Shown one piece after another: positions 14,967-20,521 of a stretch of 20,521 nucleotides of DNA (positions within the stretch are counted from its first letter, which is position 1; every line of letters begins with the position of its first letter). The DNA lies in the NCBI GenBank assembly GCA_934317205.1, contig CAKREL010000040.1, positions 1-20,521 of the forward strand, read 5' to 3'. Source of the stretch: an uncultured Eubacterium sp. (GTDB lineage: Bacteria; Bacillota; Clostridia; Lachnospirales; Lachnospiraceae). Position numbers and translations under genes: made by a program. Below the pieces are notes generated by a model. That model did no database searches, was not told where the DNA came from, and saw only the letters and a program-made list of their open reading frames with translations.

Positions 14967-16052
14967 ATGCTGGAAAATTTTAATTTAAATCAGATAGTGG
15001 AACCATTGCTTGCATGGTTTGAAAATAATGCACGGACGCTGCCATGGCGTTCTGTTGCCACTCCGTATCGTGTATGGGTGTCAGAAATTATGTTGCAGCA
15101 GACCAGAGTGGAAGCAGTAAAACCATATTTTGCACGATTTATGGAGGCGCTGCCGGAGATAAAAGATCTTGCGGAATGCAAAGAAGAAAAGCTTTTAAAA
15201 TTATGGGAAGGCCTTGGCTACTATAACAGGGTGCGAAATATGCAGATTGCAGCGCAGACTGTGATGGAAGAATACGGTGGACAATTGCCGGCTAATTATG
15301 AACAATTGCTTTCGCTAAAAGGGATTGGCAGTTATACAGCAGGAGCCATTGCTTCTATTGCATATGGAATCCCGGTTCCTGCAGTAGATGGAAATGTGCT
15401 GAGAATTCTGATGCGTGTATCTGCGGATGATTCGGATATTATGAAGCAGTCTGTAAAAACAAAGGTGGAAAAAGCATTATTAACTGTGATTCCTAAAGGC
15501 AGAGCAGGCGTTTTCAATCAGGCGCTGATGGAACTTGGAGCGATTGTCTGTGTGCCCAATGGGGAGCCATTATGTGAAAAATGCCCGTGGTATGATTTCT
15601 GCGAGACCAGAAAAAGAGGGCTCTGGCAGGAACTTCCTGTAAAAAAGAAAGCGAAGGCCAGAAAAATTGAAGATCGTACAGTGCTTGTGATCCGTGATGG
15701 AGAACGTGTAGTGTTGAAAAAACGTCCAAAGAAAGGATTACTGGCAGGATTATATGAATTTCCAAATGAATTAGGAAATCTTTCGGAAGATGAAGCTTTA
15801 CATGTGGTGCAGGAAATGCATTTACATCCGATGCGGATTCAGAAACTGGAAAATGCAAAGCATATTTTTTCTCATGTGGAATGGCATATGCAGGGCTATA
15901 TGGTAGAAGTGGATTCACTGACCAGAGAAGAGGCTGGATTGTTATTTGTGGAGGCTGCACACTCGGAGGAGGCATATCCGATACCGGCGGCATTTTCCGC
16001 ATATACAAAATATATGAATATTCGATTGGGAAATGAAAGGTTTGAAAAATAG
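14967..16052 (+). CDS. mutY: A/G-specific adenine glycosylase
   Basis: MutY removes adenine mispaired with 8-oxoguanine. The 361-residue protein has catalytic E40 in SEIMLQQT and a helix-hairpin-helix LKGIGSYTAGAI at 117-128. D141 lies in AVDGNV. A [4Fe-4S] cluster site uses C195, C203, C206 and C212. The C-terminal Nudix-like domain (from about 230) recognises 8-oxoguanine and keeps FSHVEW. The first cysteine gap is seven residues instead of the usual six. AGGAG ends 14 bases before the ATG, somewhat far, but the N-terminus fits homologues. It has its own promoter, and three hairpins follow the stop. Confidence 0.95.
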   Translation: MLENFNLNQIVEPLLAWFENNARTLPWRSVATPYRVWVSEIMLQQTRVEAVKPYFARFMEALPEIKDLAECKEEKLLKLWEGLGYYNRVRNMQIAAQTVMEEYGGQLPANYEQLLSLKGIGSYTAGAIASIAYGIPVPAVDGNVLRILMRVSADDSDIMKQSVKTKVEKALLTVIPKGRAGVFNQALMELGAIVCVPNGEPLCEKCPWYDFCETRKRGLWQELPVKKKAKARKIEDRTVLVIRDGERVVLKKRPKKGLLAGLYEFPNELGNLSEDEALHVVQEMHLHPMRIQKLENAKHIFSHVEWHMQGYMVEVDSLTREEAGLLFVEAAHSEEAYPIPAAFSAYTKYMNIRLGNERFEK

Positions 16053-16443
16053 ATAGTTAAGCTTTTTGCGCTGTTTGAGTGAACTGGGAGAATAGTGGAA
16101 TCTTCTTGAACTTTGGGTTCAAGAGGTAGCGTTCTCTGCGAGAACTTAAAAGAGGAGCCGATGCGAAAGCATCGGCTAAACATGAAAAAGATTTATGAAA
16201 AGAAATTGAAAATTTCTAAGTTGTTTTGTGTAAGAACTTTATTTATCTTACAGTTAGAAGTATAGGAAAAAAATGTGTCTTTCGTATGTGGAGAGTATGT
16301 TTTTTTTGCAAATAAAATGTGAACAAATTATGAATGCTGAATCATAAGGAAAAATTTAGAAAATATAGGTTAAATTTTTTTAAATCGTGATGTATACTAG
16401 AAAAAAAGATGTATCAGAAATACGAAGAGGGGAAAGATATCGT
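16053..16443 (+). other. Intergenic region with three successive hairpins downstream of mutY
   Basis: The first part holds three stems: 16102-16126 (ten pairs), 16131-16145 (GTTCTC-TGC-GAGAAC) and 16156-16177 (nine perfect pairs closed by a GAAA tetraloop). None is followed by a T-run. The rest (16180-16440) is A/T-rich with TATACT at 16393-16398, a possible -10 for the glycosyltransferase. Otherwise I see no gene. Confidence 0.7.
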
Positions 16444-17460
16444 ATGAAGTTATTAACATTTACCGTGCCCTGTTACAATTCACAGGATTATATGTGTCGT
16501 TGTGTGGATTCTTTGCTTGTAGGCGGAGAAGATGTGGAAATTATCATTGTAGATGATGGATCCGTTGATGAGACAGGTGCGATTGCAGATGAATATGCAA
16601 AAAAATATCCATCAATTGTTCGTGTGATCCATCAGGAAAACGGAGGACATGGGGCAGGTCTGAATGCAGGTCTGAATCATGCTACAGGTCTGTATTTTAA
16701 GGTTGTAGACAGCGATGACTGGGTAGATGAGGAAAGTTATCATCAGATTCTGGATACATTACATAATCTATGCTCTGCCGGATGTATGCTGGATATGATG
16801 ATCAGCAATTTCGTATATGAGAAAGAAGGAGCAAAACATAAATCAGCCACTCGTTATCATAATATTCTTCCTCAGGGGCAGTTGTTTGGATGGGAAGAAA
16901 CGAAAAATTTTAAAATAGGAAAATACATTCTGATGCATTCAGTAATTTATCGGACACAGTTGTTGCGCGATTGCCATCTGGTATTGCCAAAGCATACCTT
17001 TTATGTGGATAATCTGTTTGTATATGTGCCGTTACCATATGTAAAGACAATGTATTACCTTGATGTGGATTTTTATCGTTATTATATCGGCAGAGAAGAT
17101 CAGTCCGTCAATGAAAAAAATATGATAAAAAATATTGACCAGCAGATAAAGGTTAATAAGATCATGGTGGATTCTTATGATCTGTGGAAAATATCAGATC
17201 GTCATTTGCGCCGCTATATGCTGAATTATCTGGAAATCATTACAGTAATTTCAACCGTAATGCTTTTAAAATCCGGTACGAAAGAGAACCTTGAGAAAAA
17301 GCGGGAACTCTGGACATATATCAAAGAGTCGGATATTCGTTTATTCCATAAACTCAGAAACCGTATTATGGGACAGACATTAAATCTTCCGGGAAGAGGG
17401 GGCAGAAAACTGTCACTGACTATTTATAAAATTTCCCAGAAGGTAATAGGCTTCAATTAG
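16444..17460 (+). CDS. Glycosyltransferase family 2
   Basis: This is a GT-A fold transferase, 338 residues from the preferred start. It uses a nucleotide-sugar and a metal ion, probably for a cell-surface or extracellular polysaccharide. FTVPCYNS at 6-13 begins the fold, and IIVDDGS (34-40) is the nucleotide site. NGGHGAGLNAG (66-76) and the metal-binding DSDDW (89-93) complete the donor half. No membrane segment is evident. The start at 16444 has GAGGGGAAAG about 10 bases upstream; an in-frame ATG at 16387 lacks a ribosome site. The next gene starts nine bases after the stop, so the two are co-transcribed. The sugar and acceptor are unknown. Confidence 0.9.
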   Translation: MKLLTFTVPCYNSQDYMCRCVDSLLVGGEDVEIIIVDDGSVDETGAIADEYAKKYPSIVRVIHQENGGHGAGLNAGLNHATGLYFKVVDSDDWVDEESYHQILDTLHNLCSAGCMLDMMISNFVYEKEGAKHKSATRYHNILPQGQLFGWEETKNFKIGKYILMHSVIYRTQLLRDCHLVLPKHTFYVDNLFVYVPLPYVKTMYYLDVDFYRYYIGREDQSVNEKNMIKNIDQQIKVNKIMVDSYDLWKISDRHLRRYMLNYLEIITVISTVMLLKSGTKENLEKKRELWTYIKESDIRLFHKLRNRIMGQTLNLPGRGGRKLSLTIYKISQKVIGFN

Positions 17461-17469
17461 GAGAGAAAA

Positions 17470-17961
17470 ATGGAGCAAGTATTGTATGAAGCAGACACTA
17501 TATTGACCTGGGAGGAATATGAGAAATTCTCAAAATTTGTTCAGAAAAATGCCCGGAATAAAAAGTTAAGCCATATTTGTTCGATTATTATCGTAGCAGG
17601 TTCTATGTTTTTGCTATGGGGACACTGGTATCAACCGGTGATCCTGGCTGTACTTACTTTAGTAGTAGGATTTACCAGTGCATATATCTTACAGAAGCGG
17701 GTGGTAAAACGTTCCTGGGATTCAAATAAAATGATGCAAAACAGTGTACACCACTATTTGTTTTATGAAGATTATCTGGAAGAAATAATTGATGCGAGTA
17801 CAATAAAAGTATCGTATGACAAAATACATAAAATTGTAATTACGGATACAAATATTTATATTTTGACTGGTATAAATCAGGGAATGTCTCTTTTAAAAGA
17901 AAAATGTAGTACAGAACTGGTTACGTTTATTGAGTCGATCAAAGAAAAATATCAATTCTAA
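17470..17961 (+). CDS. YcxB-like small membrane protein
   Basis: This is a 163-residue protein with two adjacent membrane segments (about 35-52 and 56-74). A C-terminal cytosolic domain, about 90-163, resembles the YcxB-like domain: a fluctuating beta pattern with YEDYLEE, TIKVSYDKIHKI and IYILTG. The function of this family is unknown. AGGAGAG lies six bases before the start, and only nine bases separate it from the glycosyltransferase, suggesting a paired role at the membrane. It is the last gene before a 578-base gene-free stretch. Confidence 0.7.
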   Translation: MEQVLYEADTILTWEEYEKFSKFVQKNARNKKLSHICSIIIVAGSMFLLWGHWYQPVILAVLTLVVGFTSAYILQKRVVKRSWDSNKMMQNSVHHYLFYEDYLEEIIDASTIKVSYDKIHKIVITDTNIYILTGINQGMSLLKEKCSTELVTFIESIKEKYQF

Positions 17962-17982
17962 CATTATTGTGCATTAGGGATA

Positions 17983-18108
17983 ATGGATGTAAGGATAAAT
18001 AATAGTAATAACTTAAAGAAAAGGGAATGGTACGCCACCCTTGACAAGCTAAAAAAGAACTGCTAAGCGTCTAGTACCGATGGCGAGGAATTCAAAAACA
18101 GTTGGTAG
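17983..18108 (+). pseudogene. Possible decayed coding remnant
   Basis: ATG 17983 opens 27 codons, including KKREWYATLDKLKKNC, then TAA at 18064-18066. The same frame continues for 13 more protein-like codons, including SSTDGEEFKNSW, to TAG at 18106-18108. The composition looks like real protein with an internal stop, such as the end of a lost gene or transposase. I cannot name a family. AGGGA lies only two bases before the ATG. It may be chance. Confidence 0.25.
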
Positions 18109-18158
18109 ATTTGATGTAAGACATACAAAAGATATCATATTTTATAACAGTGGATTGT

Positions 18159-18425
18159 TTGACTAAATTAGGCGAAAATGGCAATTTGAGTCAGAAATTT
18201 ATGATAGATTACTTGACCTAATAAGCGGTAATATGGGAATTCAGTCATGAATTTAAGCTGTTCTTTTGGCTTAAAGTTAGGAAAGTGAAGATTCTAGTCA
18301 GTATTTTCAAAGTATTTTATTGACCAAATATAATGTTTTTGTGATTTGAGTCTATATTTGGCTCTATTTATATTGACTAAATTTGGAATTCCTTGAAATT
18401 TAGATAATAAAGAACTATATATACA
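18159..18425. repeat. Degenerate tandem array of five ~53-base units with paired TTGAC and AGTCA boxes
   Basis: Boxes TTGACTAAAT, TTGACCTAAT, TTGGCTTAAA, TTGACCAAAT and TTGACTAAAT begin at 18159, 18213, 18266, 18320 and 18373, spaced 54, 53, 54 and 53. Partner boxes AGTCA, AGTCA, AGTCA, AGTCT and AGATA begin at 18189, 18243, 18296, 18349 and 18402, spaced 54, 53, 53 and 53. The two boxes are roughly inverted copies, best seen in unit 1 (TGACTAAATT against AATTTGAGTCA). Sequence between boxes is mostly unconserved. There is no coding potential. Confidence 0.7.
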
Positions 18426-18430
18426 TAAAT

Positions 18431-18500
18431 AGCGGGCTCAGAGCAAATATTTCCTAAACAGCGATTGTTAGCTGGAAGGATTAATTTGTCTGAGTCCGCT
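18431..18500 (-). terminator. Long hairpin after pncB (element B)
   Basis: AGCGGGCTCAGA (18431-18442) pairs with TCTGAGTCCGCT (18489-18500) with one G-T pair. CAAAT pairs with ATTTG next, with one bulged G. The tip is CAGC-GATTGTTA-GCTG (18459-18474). Leftward it starts 40 bases after the pncB stop and is followed by CTATTTATGTA. Loop and tail match element A after proC. The T-run is poor, so termination strength is uncertain. Confidence 0.65.
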
Positions 18501-18539
18501 TTCATAATTTTAAAGTATAGCCATGGATTTTAATCCACC

Positions 18540-20003
18540 TTATACATGATATTTGGCTGCACTAAGTTCGTTGAATACTTTCTGCTTCATATTGTACAGC
18601 TTATCAGATAGATCCACATACACTTTGGACGGATTTACAAAACGCATATTCTCATCCCAGAGTGTTGCTTTCTCCTGTGTACAGATCGTTTGAATTTCCA
18701 TAACACTTGGAGAAGTGTACACGCATTTTCCTTCTTCGAAGATCGGAACTAACAGTTTGCGCATGGTATAAGTGCCACCAGTCAGACGGGTACGCTTCCA
18801 TGTTTCCGTTGGATCAAAGAGTACCATATCTTCATTTTCATCAAAAGTTTCATCTGCAAGGCAAATCAGATCTGCACGGATTTTTCCGGTTTCTTTATCA
18901 TAAATACGATAAATTTCTTTGTTACCTGGATTGGTAACCTTCTCTGTATTTTCAGAAAGCTTAATCTTAGGTGTGAAGTGTCCGTCCTCATTGCGGATAG
19001 CAGCCAGTTTGTACACACCGCCGAAAGCCGGGCAGTCTCTGGAAGTAATCAGACTTGTGCCGACACCCCAGGAAGTGATTTTTGCACCTTGAATTTTCAG
19101 TGTCTCAATCAGGTATTCATCAAGATCGTTGGAGGCGGAGATGATCGCATCCGGGAATCCGGCCGCATCCAGCATTTTACGAACTTTTTTGGACAGGTAA
19201 GCAAGGTCACCGCTGTCCATACGAATACCGTAATTATGAAGCTCCACACCGGCGTCTTTCATTTCCTGGAATACACGGATAGCATTTGGAATACCGGATT
19301 TCAGGGTGTCGTAAGTGTCTACTAATAAAATGCAGGCATTCGGATATAATTCTGCATATGTTTTAAATGCAGTATACTCATCCGAGAAACTCATGATCCA
19401 ACTGTGTGCATGAGTGCCTTTGACCGGAATGTTGAAAATCTGTCCGGCAAGTACGTTGGAAGTACCGCAGCATCCACCAATGACAGCTGCGCGGGCTCCG
19501 TAGATTCCGGAGTCTGGTCCCTGCGCGCGGCGAAGTCCGAATTCCATGACACCGTCATTTTGTGCTGCATAGCAGACACGGGCAGCTTTTGTGGCAATCA
19601 GACTTTGATGGTTCATAATATTTAAAATCGCTGTCTCAACCAGCTGTGCTTCCATGATAGGAGCAACCACTTTGATAAACGGCTCACGCGGGAAAATGAC
19701 AGTTCCTTCCGGAATTGCATAAATGCTTCCAGAGAAACGGAATGTGCTGAGGTATTTTAAGAAATCCTCGTCAAACATATTCAGGCTCTGCAGATAACGG
19801 ATGTCATCAGCAGAGAACTGCAGGTTTTTAATATAGTCGATCACCTGCTCCAATCCGCAGGCGATAGCATAACCACCCCCACATGGATTTTCACGGTAAA
19901 AAGCATCAAAGACAACCACGTCCTTGTTCTTTGCTTTGAAATAACCCTGCATCATGGTTATCTCATATAAATCAGTGAGTAATGTCAGATTTAATGATCT
20001 CAT
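18540..20003 (-). CDS. pncB: Nicotinate phosphoribosyltransferase
   Basis: PncB makes nicotinate mononucleotide from nicotinate and PRPP with ATP, the entry step of NAD salvage from niacin. The 487-residue length fits the long Firmicutes form. Signatures are LTLLTDLYEITMMQGYF at 6-22, EFGLRRAQG at 154-162, GTHAHSW with the catalytic histidine region at 197-202, and RMDSGDLAYLS for phosphoribosyl binding. The ATG at 20003 is the only plausible start: the frame upstream is blocked by TAG at 20040-20042. The only visible Shine-Dalgarno, AGGGAGG at 20035-20041, is 31 bases away with a palindrome between. This suggests regulation of translation or a bound repressor. Confidence 0.95.
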   Translation of the reverse strand: MRSLNLTLLTDLYEITMMQGYFKAKNKDVVVFDAFYRENPCGGGYAIACGLEQVIDYIKNLQFSADDIRYLQSLNMFDEDFLKYLSTFRFSGSIYAIPEGTVIFPREPFIKVVAPIMEAQLVETAILNIMNHQSLIATKAARVCYAAQNDGVMEFGLRRAQGPDSGIYGARAAVIGGCCGTSNVLAGQIFNIPVKGTHAHSWIMSFSDEYTAFKTYAELYPNACILLVDTYDTLKSGIPNAIRVFQEMKDAGVELHNYGIRMDSGDLAYLSKKVRKMLDAAGFPDAIISASNDLDEYLIETLKIQGAKITSWGVGTSLITSRDCPAFGGVYKLAAIRNEDGHFTPKIKLSENTEKVTNPGNKEIYRIYDKETGKIRADLICLADETFDENEDMVLFDPTETWKRTRLTGGTYTMRKLLVPIFEEGKCVYTSPSVMEIQTICTQEKATLWDENMRFVNPSKVYVDLSDKLYNMKQKVFNELSAAKYHV

Positions 20004-20015
20004 AGTATCAGTATT

Positions 20016-20030
20016 GACCGGTGACCGGTC
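20016..20030 (-). promoter_or_regulatory. pncB: Perfect 15-base palindrome between the pncB ribosome site and start codon
   Basis: GACCGGT (20016-20022), one base, then ACCGGTC (20024-20030). In RNA it can fold as GACCG/CGGTC with a five-base loop. It occupies the interval between AGGGAGG (20035-20041) and the ATG (20003). It could be a repressor operator or a hairpin that sets the distance from ribosome site to start. Confidence 0.6.
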
Positions 20031-20064
20031 TTTTCCTCCCTATCCTTATAAAAATACAAATACA

Positions 20065-20089
20065 TATCTACTGTTTTTCGTAGTAGATA
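20065..20089 (-). promoter_or_regulatory. pncB: Inverted repeat in the pncB upstream region
   Basis: TATCTACT (20065-20072) and AGTAGATA (20082-20089) form a perfect eight-base inverted repeat with a nine-base spacer, about 60-85 bases before the pncB start. It could be an operator, or a leader hairpin if transcription starts near 20104. Confidence 0.5.
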
Positions 20090-20407
20090 CATGGCAAACA
20101 CCTTTTTTTCAGTATACACTTTTTTATGAAAACTTCCAGTTCTTTTTCAATGATAATTCAAGAAGGGTCAAAGAAGCCCGAAAGGGCGTTTGGTAAATGG
20201 TGTGTGTGCACAGGAAATCTTGCTTCCAAGAGTGCAAAGTATGCAGCAATCAATGTTTGAAAAAATAGTCGTAATATGATAGGATAAGACACAGGGGATT
20301 TGTTGGGGAATTGGAAGTTTCAATCCGGAATACAAAAGAAAAGTTCTGGTTTAAAATTTGTGGATATGAGACAGACAAAGTAGTAGTACGAGAAGGAATT
20401 ACAGGGA

Positions 20408-20521
20408 ATGAAAATAGAAGTAATATTTGGAAATAAAAAGATGACATACACAGGAGCGTGGAAGCACACCACGCTCCTTGAAGTGTTTCAAGAGGTTGGA
20501 ATCACGCAGGTACATGCGCCC
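20408..20521 (+). CDS. N-terminus of a probable ferredoxin/ASKHA-domain protein (corrinoid-protein activator type), partial
   Basis: The first 38 codons are visible and the gene runs off the window. The start MKIEVIFGNKKMTYTG, then TTLLEVFQEVGITQVHAP, has the beta-grasp layout of the N-terminal [2Fe-2S] domain. In these proteins VHAP is normally followed at once by the first cluster cysteines (CGGxGxCGxC). Such domains head the ASKHA reductive activators of corrinoid proteins (RACo-like, DUF4445) used in methyl transfer by anaerobes. No cluster cysteine is inside the window, so the call is an inference. CAGGGA lies directly before the ATG, unusually close. Confidence 0.45.
   Translation, partial: MKIEVIFGNKKMTYTGAWKHTTLLEVFQEVGITQVHAP

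Larger units (their letters stand above)
17962..18539. other. Gene-free region with a decayed reading frame, a tandem degenerate array and a long hairpin
   Basis: No convincing gene lies in these 578 bases. From left: protein-like but interrupted reading frames at 17983-18108 and 18080-18166, then an A/T-rich array of five units at 18159-18425, then a long hairpin at 18431-18500 near the end of pncB. Confidence 0.65.
20004..20407. other. Divergent leader region between pncB and the last gene
   Basis: This 404-base stretch has no gene. The left part is the pncB leader with two inverted repeats and a possible leftward -10 (TATACT, 20111-20116). The middle has a small GCCC-GAAA-GGGC hairpin (20176-20187). 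The right part has a weak rightward promoter, TTGAAA (20257-20262), 17 bases, TAGGAT (20280-20285), for the gene at 20408. No known riboswitch was recognised. Confidence 0.5.

Noticed and set aside
14954..14983. Nine-codon upstream frame overlapping the mutY start
   Set aside because: The ATG overlaps the end of the AGGAG site, leaving no spacing for initiation. An attenuating leader peptide is possible but unsupported.
16161..16265. 34-codon frame starting MRKHRLNMKK after AGAGGAG
   Set aside because: Its ribosome site and start are buried in a nine-pair stem with a GAAA loop. The frame is Lys/Leu-rich as expected from A/T-rich DNA, and no family is recognised.
18159..18425. CRISPR array
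   Set aside because: Units are degenerate, with only short boxes shared. No repeat of 25-40 bases is conserved, and no cas gene is nearby.
20161..20260. Riboswitch (cobalamin or niacin type) before the last gene
   Set aside because: Only a four-pair GCCC-GAAA-GGGC hairpin is visible. None of the conserved core motifs of known riboswitches was recognised.

Overview
The window reads as chromosomal DNA of a low-to-medium GC, Gram-positive anaerobe of the Clostridia, most likely a gut Lachnospiraceae (Blautia, Dorea or Ruminococcus type). The evidence is the pyrC-pyrF-pyrK-pyrD order with the NAD-linked class 1B dihydroorotate dehydrogenase, the long PyrF, strong AGGAGG ribosome sites, butyrate-type crotonase, an intracellular GH13 enzyme, and many dispersed hairpin repeats. 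I see no rRNA, tRNA, CRISPR array, phage gene or intact insertion sequence.

Layout. 1-4007: the end of an unidentified gene, then pyrC, pyrF, pyrK and pyrD, which cover most of de novo UMP synthesis; pyrE is not next to them. 4032-4225: a long imperfect palindrome resembling a MITE sits directly after pyrD. 4270-6620: an MFS transporter and a MobA-MobB fusion for molybdenum cofactor guanylation, converging with a 4-base overlap. 6834-9244: a Nudix hydrolase, then leftward genes for a GH13 glycosidase and the mechanosensitive channel MscL with a zinc-ribbon tail. 9590-12709: rightward AEC-family transporter, YghZ-like aldo-keto reductase and a membrane-anchored alpha/beta hydrolase. 12962-14718: leftward proC and a stand-alone crotonase gene. 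14967-17961: mutY, then a family 2 glycosyltransferase with a small YcxB-like membrane protein. 18540-20003: leftward pncB (nicotinate phosphoribosyltransferase). 20408-end: the first 38 codons of a probable ferredoxin/ASKHA protein.

Most genes are ordinary housekeeping or metabolic genes in short transcription units, many closed by clear intrinsic terminators. The unusual material lies between genes. (a) A gene-free 578-base stretch at 17962-18539 holds five degenerate units spaced 53-54 bases apart, each with a TTGAC box and an AGTCA box in inverted relation. (b) The ~194-base palindrome lies after pyrD. (c) A 48-base hairpin repeat occurs twice, 47 of 48 bases identical. (d) Two long hairpins with a shared apical loop lie 39-40 bases after the stops of proC and pncB. 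(e) The pncB leader has a perfect 15-base palindrome between its only visible Shine-Dalgarno sequence and the start codon. These are the best candidates for undescribed elements. None can be given a function from sequence alone.
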